The translations under genes were made by a program, and so were the position numbers. The notes beneath the pieces are model-generated. The model did not search any database and was not told the origin of the DNA. It was given only the letters and a program-made list of their open reading frames with translations. From Lachnospiraceae bacterium (GTDB taxonomy: Bacteria; Bacillota; Clostridia; Lachnospirales; Lachnospiraceae), in NCBI GenBank assembly GCA_024696615.1, contig JAILGS010000002.1, positions 1 through 64,000 on the forward strand: a DNA stretch of 64,000 nucleotides. Reading direction: 5' to 3'. Shown in pieces: positions 46,930 through 56,106 of this stretch. The number at the start of each line of letters is the position of its first letter. The stretch's first letter is position 1.

Positions 46930-47412
46930 ATGTTTCGCTATCAGTGTAATATAACAACCAAAGATTTATGGAAGCTTAGTATGTATGAAATTCTGCATTC
47001 TCCAGCCATCGTAAGTAATCTGATCTTTGCTGTGGCCATGGTGATCATGACCGTTAAATTTTTTCCACAGTCCAGTATCTGGATGCGTGGAATCTTGATT
47101 TTTCTCTGTCTTTTATTCCCAGTATTTCAGCCCCTTGCCATCTATTGGAGGGCCAATAAGCAGGTGGAAAAATTACCGGAGGGCTTAAGTCTTCAGGTGG
47201 ATCCGGCTAAAATTCAGGTAATTACCAGGGCGGATACCATGGATATTGCCTGGGAGAAGGTGGCAGGTGTGATGGAGCGCTGCAATGTGGTGCTGTTGGT
47301 ATTAAAGACCAGGGAAGGCTATATGATCCCTTCTTCGAATTTCGTTAACGAAGGGGAGAAGGAGCGTTTTAAGAATTTTGTGGCAGAAAAGATCCGGGAG
47401 TGGGCGAAATGA
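46930..47412 (+). CDS. YcxB-like membrane protein
   Basis: 160 residues. Two adjacent hydrophobic helices (about 25-50 and 52-72) are followed by a soluble YcxB-type beta domain (LSLQVDPAKIQVITRADTMDIAWEKVAGV, MIPSSNF). The family function is unknown. GGAGGTGA precedes ATG 46930. Its stop overlaps the start of the sensor kinase gene (ATGA), so it is produced together with the two-component system and may be a membrane accessory to it. Confidence 0.8.
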   Translation: MFRYQCNITTKDLWKLSMYEILHSPAIVSNLIFAVAMVIMTVKFFPQSSIWMRGILIFLCLLFPVFQPLAIYWRANKQVEKLPEGLSLQVDPAKIQVITRADTMDIAWEKVAGVMERCNVVLLVLKTREGYMIPSSNFVNEGEKERFKNFVAEKIREWAK

Positions 47413-48914
47413 ATCCGCAAAGCATGTTAAGACAATATTGGCTACGGTGTAGCATTCATAAAAAATTAGCAGTATTTATATCCGTTATGTCCATCATCAT
47501 CGTTCTTGCCATTGCATTTGACATATTAGTGGTAAAGATTTTAGTGAATGATTTTGGCCAGATCTGGGAGAATAATTCCAGAGCCCTGGCCTTTGTGAAT
47601 GCAGTAAAAGACGAGAACGAAGCCTTTCATGAATATATGAAATATCAAAATGAGGCAACCAATACCGCTCTCATACATGCCATGGAGGAAACCAAGGTTT
47701 CGGTGAATGGGCTGGAGCTTTCCTATGAAGATGTGGGAAATCGGGAATATGCTCAGATCTGGTCCATTAAGAATATATATGATACCTACTGTACCAAGCG
47801 GGATATCATGATGCAGATGACGGACGATAATGTAACCTATGTTCCCACCCTTTATGAAGTCTATGAAATTCTAGGATACCTGTCCGAATATGGGGATCGG
47901 TTACTGGATTATACGATTGAAGATAGTAATGAAAAATATCATCGCATTGTACCAACCATGATCTTAATTCCCGTCGTGGTAATTATTATCAATGTGGTAC
48001 TGATGTTGATTTTACTATATCTTGCCAATGTGTTGGCACAGACCTTGATCGCGCCCATCTATCAATTATCCAATGCCGCAAGAAAGATTGCGGATAATGA
48101 GAAAGTGGAGAAGATTGTCATCGAAAATCAGGATGAGATGGGGGATTTAGTTCAGGTCTTTAATGAGATGAAGGATGCCACGGAGGAGAAATTCCTTGCC
48201 ATGGAAGAGGCAAGAATTGCTCAGGTTAAGCTTCATTCCGAAGCCATGGAACGCTTGGAATTGGAAAAGCGACTGGAGAATGCGAAATTGGAATTATTAA
48301 CCAATCAGATCAATCCGCATTTTCTATTTAATACCTTAAATGTCATCGCCGGGATGGCTAATCTAGAGGATGCCAAAGATACGGAGATGATGACAAGGGC
48401 CTTAAGTGCCATCTTTCGTTACAATCTAAAGAATGCAGGAGCCACCGTGCTTTTACGACAGGAATTAAAGATTGTAATGGATTATATGTACCTTCAGCAG
48501 ATGCGTTTTAGCGACCGGGTGAAATATTCCTGGGATTGTCGGGTCAATGCGGATGAAGTGGTAATCCCATCCCATATTTTACAGCCCCTGGTGGAAAATT
48601 CCGTCATTCATGGCATCACAGCCAAGGAGGATGGGGGAAAAGTAAAGCTTCGTGTATACCGCAGGGGGGATGATTTACGAATCCATATCATTGATAGTGG
48701 TGTGGGCATGAGTAAAACCGAGGTGGAAAATCTTCGCAATTCCTTACAACAGGAGGAAGAATCCGGAATTGGACTGGGAAATGTGTATAAAAGGTTAAAA
48801 GCCATCTATCACAGGGAATGCCTCTTTCTTGCCAGTAAGAAGGGGATGGGAACCATAGTGACCTTGGAGATTCCCTGGGAAAAATTAAAGGAGCAAGAAT
48901 GTACAAAATCTTAG
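47409..48914 (+). CDS. YesM/LytS-type sensor histidine kinase
   Basis: 501 residues. Two membrane helices (about 18-45 and 178-208) flank an extracytoplasmic region of about 130 residues. A HAMP domain (about 208-260) and coiled linker follow. The His_kinase box is LLTNQINPHFLFNTLN (phosphorylated His in NPHF), and the ATPase domain has QPLVENSVIHG and DSGVGM, GIGLGNVYKRL. This type pairs with YesN regulators and senses carbohydrates. It overlaps the YcxB gene by 4 bases and the regulator gene by 16. Confidence 0.93.
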   Translation: MNPQSMLRQYWLRCSIHKKLAVFISVMSIIIVLAIAFDILVVKILVNDFGQIWENNSRALAFVNAVKDENEAFHEYMKYQNEATNTALIHAMEETKVSVNGLELSYEDVGNREYAQIWSIKNIYDTYCTKRDIMMQMTDDNVTYVPTLYEVYEILGYLSEYGDRLLDYTIEDSNEKYHRIVPTMILIPVVVIIINVVLMLILLYLANVLAQTLIAPIYQLSNAARKIADNEKVEKIVIENQDEMGDLVQVFNEMKDATEEKFLAMEEARIAQVKLHSEAMERLELEKRLENAKLELLTNQINPHFLFNTLNVIAGMANLEDAKDTEMMTRALSAIFRYNLKNAGATVLLRQELKIVMDYMYLQQMRFSDRVKYSWDCRVNADEVVIPSHILQPLVENSVIHGITAKEDGGKVKLRVYRRGDDLRIHIIDSGVGMSKTEVENLRNSLQQEEESGIGLGNVYKRLKAIYHRECLFLASKKGMGTIVTLEIPWEKLKEQECTKS

Positions 48915-49690
48915 TTGCAGATGATGAGCCCATCGAACGTATGGTGGTCATCAAGAAGATTCGAAAATATTTTGAAGGTCAATTAGAAGTGGTGAGCGCA
49001 GTAAACGGGCGGGAAGCGATTGAAAAATTTAACTCCGAAGGCTGTCAGATTGCCCTTTTAGATATTAACATGCCGGGGATTAACGGCTTGGAAGCGGCCA
49101 AATGTATTCGAAAGGATCATAAGGATAGCGTCATCATCTTTTTAACTGCCTATGATGATTTTAATTATGCAAGAACCGCCATTACGGTGAAGGCCTTGGA
49201 TTATCTGTTAAAACCGGCGGATGATAAGGATTTAAATGGCTGTATCTATGAAGCCATTCATCAGATTGATACCTATCTTTCCAGACAGGGGGAATCTTCT
49301 CTGGAGGAACCTTTCGAAGAAGAGAGCAAACTACTGGTGGAGGAAGAAAACACCAATACCTTCTGTGCGATCGTTACCGAATATATTCAAAATCATTATG
49401 CCCAAGAATTGTCCCTTCAGGATGTAGCCGGAATTCTTGGATATTCGGAAGCGTATTTTAGCAGAGTGTTTAAACAACATTTTCAACAGACCTTTATTGT
49501 ATATCTCCAGGAATACCGGGTGGAGAAAGCCAAGGAACTGTTACTGGATGTGAGCGTGAATATTAAGGATGTGAGTAATAGTGTGGGGTATCCGGACTCC
49601 AATTATTTTGCCAAAATCTTTAAAAAGTCGGTGGGCATGACTCCCAAGGAGTATCGCCAGAAGACATTACATACCATGCTTCAAAGTTAG
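48899..49690 (+). CDS. YesN-type response regulator (REC + AraC HTH)
   Basis: 263 residues. Receiver domain at 1-125 with DDE (8-10), phosphorylated Asp in LLDINMPG (about 56), LTAYDDF and LLKPAD. The C-terminal AraC HTH (about 160-258) has SLQDVAGILGYSEAYFSRVFKQHF and SVGYPDSNYFAKIFKKSVGMTPKEYR. The middle linker is short. It is the partner of the kinase just upstream and probably activates the TRAP-uxu genes, perhaps through the repeats before dctP. Confidence 0.94.
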   Translation: MYKILVADDEPIERMVVIKKIRKYFEGQLEVVSAVNGREAIEKFNSEGCQIALLDINMPGINGLEAAKCIRKDHKDSVIIFLTAYDDFNYARTAITVKALDYLLKPADDKDLNGCIYEAIHQIDTYLSRQGESSLEEPFEEESKLLVEEENTNTFCAIVTEYIQNHYAQELSLQDVAGILGYSEAYFSRVFKQHFQQTFIVYLQEYRVEKAKELLLDVSVNIKDVSNSVGYPDSNYFAKIFKKSVGMTPKEYRQKTLHTMLQS

Positions 49691-49763
49691 GAGTCAGGGG
49701 TCAAACCAGTAGTTATGGATTAACCTTCGTAGCGTGGGAAGCGAATAGAAATGAGGAATGAGG

Positions 49764-50780
49764 ATGAAACGCCAAGGAGTGATTGGGGTTCTTGTAGTTC
49801 TTCTTCTGGCAGGAATGCTTTTTTTAGGCGGCATTCTAATTAGCCAAAATACTGGAAGAAATAAAGAACCATCCTATGTATTTACTTATGCAGAAAATCA
49901 GGCTGCGGATTATCCCACCACCCAGGGCGCTCAGTATTTTGCCCAATTGGTCAAGGAGCGCACGGATGGGGAAGTGGAGATTTTAATATATTCCGGCGGT
50001 GTGCTGGGCACGGAAAAAGAAATTATTAAGCAAATGCGGTACGGAGGGGTGGACTTTGCCAGAATTTCCATATCCCAAATATCGGACTTAGCCCCGGAAT
50101 TTAATGTGCTACAGATGCCATATCTTTATCGGAATGCGGACCATATGTGGAAGGTATTGGATGGAGAGATTGGAAAGGAATATTTAGAGAACTTTGAAAA
50201 TTATGGTTTAGAGGGACTTTCCTGGTATGACGCGGGTTCGAGAAGTTTTTATATGCATGATGCACCCTTAACTTCCCTCAGTGATATGAAGGGAAAGTGG
50301 ATCCGGGTACAGGAGTCTAGCTTAATGGCGGATATGGTGACTGCATTGGGGGCAAATCCATATCAGATTGATTATTCGGGAGTATATGCAAGCTTAGAAC
50401 AGGGAATCGTGGATGGTTCGGAAAATAACCTTTCTTCCTATGCCTCCACCGGTCATTATGAGGTGGCCAAATACTATACCCTGGATGAACATACCAGAGT
50501 ACCGGAGGTACAGATCTGTTCCTTAAAAGTCTGGGAGCAATTACCGGAAGAATATCAGCAGATCATCCGGGAATGTGCTGAGGAATCCGCTTTATATGAG
50601 CGGGAATTATGGACGGTGAATGAAGCCAATAGCTGGAACCAGGTAGTGGAGCGAGGCGCATATATCTATGCGTTGTCCGATGAGGAGAAGGAGAAGTTTC
50701 AGAAGGCCATGGAGCCGGTGTATGAAAAATATTGTGGTGAGTACATGGATCTTGTTAACAAGATTATGGATATGAAGTAA
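49764..50780 (+). CDS. Second DctP-like protein, membrane-anchored, likely co-sensor
   Basis: 338 residues of DctP fold (QYFAQLVKERTDGEVEILIYSGGVLGTEKEII, MKGKWIRVQESSLMADMVTALGANPYQIDY, VYASLEQGIVDGSENNL). The N terminus has one hydrophobic helix without a lipobox Cys or clear cleavage site, so it probably stays anchored. It is not next to a second DctQM but follows the kinase and regulator, as in systems where a binding protein feeds a sensor kinase. GAGGA is 6 bases before ATG 49764. It may present uronate to the kinase (inference), or serve DctQM as an alternative binding protein. Confidence 0.85.
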   Translation: MKRQGVIGVLVVLLLAGMLFLGGILISQNTGRNKEPSYVFTYAENQAADYPTTQGAQYFAQLVKERTDGEVEILIYSGGVLGTEKEIIKQMRYGGVDFARISISQISDLAPEFNVLQMPYLYRNADHMWKVLDGEIGKEYLENFENYGLEGLSWYDAGSRSFYMHDAPLTSLSDMKGKWIRVQESSLMADMVTALGANPYQIDYSGVYASLEQGIVDGSENNLSSYASTGHYEVAKYYTLDEHTRVPEVQICSLKVWEQLPEEYQQIIRECAEESALYERELWTVNEANSWNQVVERGAYIYALSDEEKEKFQKAMEPVYEKYCGEYMDLVNKIMDMK

Positions 50781-50803
50781 AAGAAAAATGGAGGTTTTTA
50801 CAG

Positions 50804-51880
50804 ATGGAGATGACATTACGTTGGTACGGTTCTAAGCATGATACCGTAACCTTACAGCAGATTCGACAGATTCCAGGAGTGACGGGAGTAATTACCACAC
50901 TCTACGATACCATGCCGGGAGAAGTGTGGAAGGAAGAGGATATTCGTGCCATGATCGATGAGGTGGAGGCAGCGGGCCTTCATGTCGCAGGAATTGAAAG
51001 TGTGAATATTCATGATTCCATTAAGATTGGTGACAAGGACCGGGATCTATATATTGATCATTATATTACGACCTTGGAGCGCTTAGGCAGGGCTGGAATT
51101 CATATGGTTTGCTATAATTTCATGCCGGTATTTGACTGGACTCGTACGGAACTGGCAAGAAAGCGCCCGGATGGCTCCACTGTACTTGCCTATAATCAAA
51201 AAGCCATTGATGCCATCGATCCGGAGAAGATGTTTGACAGTCTTAGTGGAGAGATGAACGGAACGGTGATGCCTGGATGGGAGCCGGAACGTATGGCTAA
51301 AATCAAGGAACTCTTTGCGGCCTATCAGGATGTGGATGAGGAGAAATTATTTGCTAATTTGAAGTATTTCTTAGAGCGGATCATGCCCGTATGTAATCAA
51401 TATGATATTAAGATGGCGATTCATCCCGATGATCCTGCCTGGAGTGTTTTTGGTCTCCCTCGTATCATCATTAACAAGGAGAATATCCTGCGCATGATGA
51501 AGATGGTGGATGATCCTCATAATGGAGTGACTTTCTGTTCCGGATCCTATGGAACGAATTTAGAAAATGATCTTCCGGATATGATCCGATCCTTAAAGGG
51601 CAGAATTCATTTTGCCCATGTGCGGAATCTGAAATTCAATTCCCAGGATGATTTTGAAGAAGCAGCACATCTTTCTAAGGATGGAAGCTTTGATATGTAT
51701 GAAATTATGAAGGCATTATATGAGATTGGCTTTGATGGCCCAATTCGTCCAGATCACGGAAGAATGATCTGGGGAGAAGTTGCCATGCCGGGATATGGCC
51801 TCTATGACCGTGCTCTTGGAGCAACCTACTTAAATGGACTGTGGGAAGCAATTGAGAAATCACATGAGAGAGGAGTATAG
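50804..51880 (+). CDS. uxuA: D-mannonate dehydratase
   Basis: 358 residues. Removes water from D-mannonate to give 2-keto-3-deoxygluconate in glucuronate breakdown. Signatures of the xylose-isomerase-like UxuA: MTLRWYGSKHDTVTLQQIRQIPGV, VCYNFMPVFDWTRT, MAIHPDDPAW, FCSGSYG, HVRN and IRPDHGRMIWGE. GGAGG precedes ATG 50804. It ends 2 bases before uxuB, with which it is coupled. The kdg genes and the uronate isomerase (uxaC) are not in the window. Confidence 0.96.
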   Translation: MEMTLRWYGSKHDTVTLQQIRQIPGVTGVITTLYDTMPGEVWKEEDIRAMIDEVEAAGLHVAGIESVNIHDSIKIGDKDRDLYIDHYITTLERLGRAGIHMVCYNFMPVFDWTRTELARKRPDGSTVLAYNQKAIDAIDPEKMFDSLSGEMNGTVMPGWEPERMAKIKELFAAYQDVDEEKLFANLKYFLERIMPVCNQYDIKMAIHPDDPAWSVFGLPRIIINKENILRMMKMVDDPHNGVTFCSGSYGTNLENDLPDMIRSLKGRIHFAHVRNLKFNSQDDFEEAAHLSKDGSFDMYEIMKALYEIGFDGPIRPDHGRMIWGEVAMPGYGLYDRALGATYLNGLWEAIEKSHERGV

Positions 51881-51882
51881 TC

Positions 51883-53487
51883 ATGAAATTAGTTCGAATG
51901 GATCACTATGAGGAGTGGAAAAAGAAGGGATATGGAGTTCCTGAATATTCCCTTACGAAGGTATATGAGGAGACGAAGAAGAATCCTTTTTGGATTCATT
52001 TTGGCGCAGGCAATATCTTTCGTGCCTTTCAGGCCAATGTATTACAGAATCTTTTAAACCGGGGCGTCTGTCAGCGTGGTGTGATCGTGGCAGAGGGATA
52101 TGATTATGAAATCATTGAGAAGGTGTATCGTCCCCATGATAATTTAGGCATTGCAGTGACTTTAAAAGCGGATGGCAGTATGGAAAAGAATATTGTGGGA
52201 AGCGTTACGGAAAGTCTCTGTCTTGACTCCGATCGCAAGCAGGATATGGAGCGATTAAAGGAAATCTTTGTGGCTCCTTCCCTTCAGATGGCAACCTTTA
52301 CCATTACGGAGAAGGGATATTCCTTAAAGGGAGCCGATGGTTCTTATATGAAGGATGTGGAAGCAGACTTTAGTGCGGGGCCTTTAAAGCCTAATAGCTA
52401 CATGGGAAAGGTGGCCTCCTTACTCTATACTCGTTTCTTAGCAGGGGAACGTCCGATTGCCATGGTAAGTATGGATAATTGTTCCCATAATGGGGATAAG
52501 TTACGTAGTGCCATCGTAACATTTGCTAAGGAATGGCAGGCCAATGGAGTGATTGAAGGGGACTTTACCGGATATGTAACGAATCCGGAGAAGGTATCCT
52601 TCCCATGGACCATGATCGATAAGATTACCCCAAGACCGGATGGAATTGTGGAAAAGATTTTAGCGGAAGATTTTGGAAATGAATGTACTCCTATTGTTAC
52701 GGAAAAGAAAACCTTCGTTGCGCCTTTTGTGAATGCGGAGGAATGCGAATACCTGGTGATCGAGGATGCCTTCCCCAATGGTCGGGAACCTCTAGAAGAA
52801 GGGGGATTTATCTTTACCAAAAGAGAAGTGGTGGATCAGGTGGAAAAGATGAAGGTCTGCACTTGTTTAAATCCGCTTCATACTACCTTAGCCATCTTTG
52901 GTTGTCTTTTAGGATATGAGCGCATTTCGGAAGAGATGAAAAATCCGGTATTAAAATCTCTTGTGGAGAAGGTTGGCTATGTGGAAGGTCTTCCTGTGGT
53001 AGTAAATCCAGGAATTATTGATCCAAAGCATTTTATCGATGAAGTGGTAAAGAAGCGTATTCCTAATCCATTCATGCCGGATACGCCACAGCGAATTGCT
53101 ACGGATACTTCCCAGAAACTAGGGATTCGTTTTGGGGGTACCATTAAGGAGTACATGAAGGCAGCAGATAAGAATGTGGATGATCTAACCTTCATTCCTT
53201 TGGTTCTTGCAGGATGGTTACGGTACTTAATGAAGGTGGATGATGCAGGAAATACGATGGAATTAAGTCCGGATCCTTTATTAGAGAACTTAGTCCCAAT
53301 CATGGCCGAGGTTCCTTTTGGAAGTGGAGGTTCTTCTCGTGTTCGTACCATCTTGGAACGGGAGGATATCTTTGGAGTGAATTTATATGAGTCCTCCTTA
53401 GGAGAAAAGGTAGAAACTGCATTTGCACAGATGAACCGTGGAACGGGAGCAGTGTTAGAAACTCTGATGAAGGCTTTGGAAAGTTAA
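51883..53487 (+). CDS. uxuB: Fructuronate reductase (mannitol dehydrogenase family)
   Basis: 534 residues. NAD-dependent reduction of D-fructuronate to D-mannonate, the step before UxuA. IHFGAGNIFRAFQA is the nucleotide-binding loop; MVSMDNCSHNGDKLR and the catalytic Lys region CLNPLHTTLAIFGCLLGY are typical of the polyol dehydrogenase family. Length exceeds E. coli UxuB (486), and members with this length in Clostridia are usually annotated in the same family. The uxuA-uxuB order and spacing support a fructuronate rather than mannitol substrate. Confidence 0.9.
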   Translation: MKLVRMDHYEEWKKKGYGVPEYSLTKVYEETKKNPFWIHFGAGNIFRAFQANVLQNLLNRGVCQRGVIVAEGYDYEIIEKVYRPHDNLGIAVTLKADGSMEKNIVGSVTESLCLDSDRKQDMERLKEIFVAPSLQMATFTITEKGYSLKGADGSYMKDVEADFSAGPLKPNSYMGKVASLLYTRFLAGERPIAMVSMDNCSHNGDKLRSAIVTFAKEWQANGVIEGDFTGYVTNPEKVSFPWTMIDKITPRPDGIVEKILAEDFGNECTPIVTEKKTFVAPFVNAEECEYLVIEDAFPNGREPLEEGGFIFTKREVVDQVEKMKVCTCLNPLHTTLAIFGCLLGYERISEEMKNPVLKSLVEKVGYVEGLPVVVNPGIIDPKHFIDEVVKKRIPNPFMPDTPQRIATDTSQKLGIRFGGTIKEYMKAADKNVDDLTFIPLVLAGWLRYLMKVDDAGNTMELSPDPLLENLVPIMAEVPFGSGGSSRVRTILEREDIFGVNLYESSLGEKVETAFAQMNRGTGAVLETLMKALES

Positions 53488-53514
53488 TTTTTTTAAAAAA
53501 AGCATTGTTTGGTC

Positions 53515-53543
53515 TTGAAAAATTAACTTTTTTACTCTAAAAT
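53515..53543 (+). promoter_or_regulatory. Probable promoter in front of Lrp gene leader
   Basis: TTGAAA and TAAAAT with a 17-bp spacer in an AT-rich gap. A terminator lies between this promoter and the Lrp start codon. Confidence 0.55.
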
Positions 53544-53567
53544 ATTAATAAATTAAGCGCGTCGAAG

Positions 53568-53604
53568 AAGACAATTTCAGCGAAAGGCAGAAATTGTCTT
53601 TTTT
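53568..53604 (+). terminator. Terminator in Lrp leader
   Basis: AAGACAATTTC and GAAATTGTCTT pair exactly around an 11-base loop, followed by TTTT. It may end the uxuB transcript or attenuate the Lrp transcript. Confidence 0.85.
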
Positions 53605-53636
53605 GATAAGGATTGGCCTTATAAAAGGAGTATGGT

Positions 53637-54092
53637 ATGGATAATATTGATAAGAAGATTATTCGATTATTACAGGAGAATGCTAGAATTCCATTAAAAG
53701 CTTTAGCGGAGAAGGTGTTTTTATCCTCCCCTGCGGTGTCGGCCCGGATTGAGCGTCTTGAGAAGGAGAATGTGATCGTAGGATACGAAGCCAAAGTCAA
53801 TGAGATCAAGCTTGGTTATCATATTACGGCATTTATTAATCTGGAGCTTGCACCGGTTCAGAAGCCGGAATTCTATGAATTTGCTGAGAAGTGTACGAAT
53901 ATTATTGAATGCAACTGTATTACAGGAAATTATTCCATGTTACTTAAGGTGGTATTCCCAAGTACGGATGATCTGGATAACTTTATTGGTAAACTCCAGA
54001 AGTTTGGCCGTACCTATACCCAGATTGTATTCTCCACCCCAGTGAAATTACGTGGTGTGATTGTGGATGTGGACGAAGACGAGGAGAAATAA
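53637..54092 (+). CDS. Lrp/AsnC-family transcriptional regulator
   Basis: 151 residues. N-terminal HTH (DNIDKKIIRLLQENARIPLKALAEKVFLSSPAVSARIERLEKENVI) and C-terminal RAM/AsnC ligand domain (about 65-145; ECNCITGNYSMLLKVVF). AAAGGAG is 6 bases before ATG 53637. It is followed after 3 bases by maf. Ligand and targets unknown; amino acids are usual, and ilvN-ilvC lie 2 kb downstream. Confidence 0.93.
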   Translation: MDNIDKKIIRLLQENARIPLKALAEKVFLSSPAVSARIERLEKENVIVGYEAKVNEIKLGYHITAFINLELAPVQKPEFYEFAEKCTNIIECNCITGNYSMLLKVVFPSTDDLDNFIGKLQKFGRTYTQIVFSTPVKLRGVIVDVDEDEEK

Positions 54093-54095
54093 TTC

Positions 54096-54683
54096 ATGAA
54101 ATTAATCTTAGCATCCGGCTCTCCTAGACGGAAGGAATTACTGTCTAGAGCCGGATTTTTATTGGATATTCACGTAAGTGATTGTAAAGAAGAAAGCGCA
54201 TGCACCAATCCTGGGTTACTGGTGGAGGAGCTTTCTCATGAAAAAGCCGTGGCGGTGTGGAAGGAACTGGAAGATCAGATCGCAGATACGGTGGTTTTAG
54301 GGGCGGATACCGTGGTTTCCATCTTTGGAAATGTGCTTGGAAAGCCTTCGGATGAAGAAGATGCCTATCGAAAGCTGCGATTTTTATCCGGAAAGACCCA
54401 TGAAGTGTATACGGGAGTTACCCTGGTAAAGCGTGTGAATGAGCAAATGCAGTGCCATACCTTCCACGAATGTACCAAAGTGCATATAGCCCAGTTAAGC
54501 GAAGAGGAGATTCGTGCCTATATTGCCACCAAGGATCCCATGGATAAGGCGGGAGCCTATGGAATTCAAGGAATCTTTGGAAAATTTGTCTCCGGTATTG
54601 AAGGGGATTACAATAATGTGGTGGGCCTTCCTGTGGCAAGAGTATATGCTGAATTAAAGAAACTTGGATGGTTAGAGGACTAG
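54096..54683 (+). CDS. maf: Maf-family nucleoside triphosphate pyrophosphatase
   Basis: 195 residues. LILASGSPRRKELLSRAGF is the N-terminal signature and VVLGADTVV holds the catalytic Asp; GAYGIQG and YNNVVGLPV complete the family pattern. It hydrolyses dTTP, UTP or modified nucleotides (YhdE-type). It lies 3 bases after the Lrp stop, so the two are in one operon. Confidence 0.95.
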   Translation: MKLILASGSPRRKELLSRAGFLLDIHVSDCKEESACTNPGLLVEELSHEKAVAVWKELEDQIADTVVLGADTVVSIFGNVLGKPSDEEDAYRKLRFLSGKTHEVYTGVTLVKRVNEQMQCHTFHECTKVHIAQLSEEEIRAYIATKDPMDKAGAYGIQGIFGKFVSGIEGDYNNVVGLPVARVYAELKKLGWLED

Positions 54684-54743
54684 ACAATGCCCCATGCGAA
54701 TGGTAATCTATAGGTTAGTGATGATGAAGGGACGGAGGGTACG

Positions 54744-55004
54744 ATGAAGCATCCAAATATATGTGGACAGGTTTTTTTAGAGCAACAGGGAAAGTTATTT
54801 CAGGAGCCGGTGGCCAGTAATCTGACCGAGGCCATCGAATTTTTAGAAGAAGTATGGGCTCAGGAATTGGATCATATTGATGAAGTGAGAGAATTTCTAG
54901 AAGAAGAAGGAATGGATACCGCAGGTCTTTCGGATGAGGACTTAGAGAAGGAGTTGGAAGTGTTTAAGCTTCCTAATGGCGGATATCTGGTTGTGGAGGC
55001 TTAA
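54744..55004 (+). CDS. Small acidic hypothetical protein
   Basis: 86 residues, not recognised. Predicted mostly helical (LTEAIEFLEEVWAQELDHIDEVREFLEEEG), acidic, with a C-terminal strand (GGYLVVEA). GGAGGG lies a few bases before ATG 54744. The next gene starts 1 base after its stop and takes its GGAGG site from inside this gene, which supports real translation and a link with the membrane foldase. Confidence 0.7.
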   Translation: MKHPNICGQVFLEQQGKLFQEPVASNLTEAIEFLEEVWAQELDHIDEVREFLEEEGMDTAGLSDEDLEKELEVFKLPNGGYLVVEA

Positions 55005-55005
55005 G

Positions 55006-56013
55006 ATGAAATTAAAGAAAACATATATCATCGCCGGAGTGATTTTTTCAATCTTAGTGGTTTCGCTGGTTTTGATTCACAAGGCCTTCTCCGGAAAGAA
55101 TATCTATATTTCCTCCGGTTTTGAGCGTTCTGTGATGATTAAGGTGGATCACACGGAAACCAAACTTTCAGAAGTGGTGGTACATATTTCCTCCATTGCA
55201 GCGGAATATGAGAATTTATTCGGTCCTTCCGTATGGGAGGATGAGATGGATGGTGTGGCTTTTGAAGACTATATCATCAATGAAGTAAAGACCAAGCTCA
55301 CCCGTATGAAATGTATGGATCAGGTGGCCATTACCCGGGGAATTGTATTAAGTAATCAGGAAGAAGCGAATATTAAGAAGGCGGCTTCCGAATATCTTGC
55401 AGGAGTGGATAAGGAATCCATTCGGAAATACAATTTAACTCAGAGTGAGGTGGCGGAAATGTATCGCTCCATGCTCCTTGCGGATAAATTATATCAGTAT
55501 ATGACGGAAAATGTGGACCGGGAATTTAGTGAGGATGATGCCAGAGTCATCTCCATTCAGTATATTAAGACGGATAGTTTAGGTGCTGCGCAGTTAATTG
55601 AAGAGCGTATTAAGGCAGGAACTTCCTTCTCTTCGTTGATTAAGGAGAATAATTCATATGAATATGAGTATGAATTACGACGTGGAGAAACGGAAGAAGC
55701 ATTTGAAACGGCGGCTTATCGCTTAGCAACGGGAGAAGTAAGTGCGCCTGTGGAATGCTCCGATGGAGTGTATATCATTCTCTGCGTGAATGATTATGAT
55801 AAGGCGAAAACCACGGAAAATAAGCAGCGAATGATTGATGAATATAAGCTGGCTAATTTCAATGCAGTATTTGATGAATATGAAGCAGGAGTATATGCGG
55901 AGTATAATGAAAAACTTTGGGATTCCTTGGATTCTACCTCAAGACTTACGGTAACCACGGATTTCCAGGGAATTTATGATCGTTATTTTGCTACCACCAC
56001 GGTGGAAGAATAA
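55006..56013 (+). CDS. Membrane-anchored SurA/PpiC-like peptidyl-prolyl isomerase
   Basis: 335 residues. A single N-terminal membrane helix (about 6-25) anchors an extracytoplasmic part. Residues 85-165 resemble the SurA N-domain (LTRMKCMDQVAITRGI, EEANIKKAASEYL), and 175-270 match a parvulin (rotamase) region (ISIQYIKTDSLGAAQLIEERIKAGTSFSSLIKEN, GEVSAPVECSDGVYIILCVN). It is likely a foldase for exported proteins. No lipobox Cys, unlike PrsA. ATG 55006 has GGAGG 6 bases upstream. Confidence 0.82.
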   Translation: MKLKKTYIIAGVIFSILVVSLVLIHKAFSGKNIYISSGFERSVMIKVDHTETKLSEVVVHISSIAAEYENLFGPSVWEDEMDGVAFEDYIINEVKTKLTRMKCMDQVAITRGIVLSNQEEANIKKAASEYLAGVDKESIRKYNLTQSEVAEMYRSMLLADKLYQYMTENVDREFSEDDARVISIQYIKTDSLGAAQLIEERIKAGTSFSSLIKENNSYEYEYELRRGETEEAFETAAYRLATGEVSAPVECSDGVYIILCVNDYDKAKTTENKQRMIDEYKLANFNAVFDEYEAGVYAEYNEKLWDSLDSTSRLTVTTDFQGIYDRYFATTTVEE

Positions 56014-56027
56014 AACACCCTTTCCCA

Positions 56028-56056
56028 TTGACAAGAATGGGGGAAGTTGCTATTAT
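56028..56056 (+). promoter_or_regulatory. Promoter of ilvN-ilvC
   Basis: TTGACA and TATTAT with a 17-bp spacer. ACGATAG-TAA-CTGTCGT (56070-56086, one mismatch) lies in the leader. Confidence 0.75.
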
Positions 56057-56106
56057 TACTTTGTTTGCGACGATAGTAACTGTCGTAAAAGAAAGAGGAT
56101 ATACTT

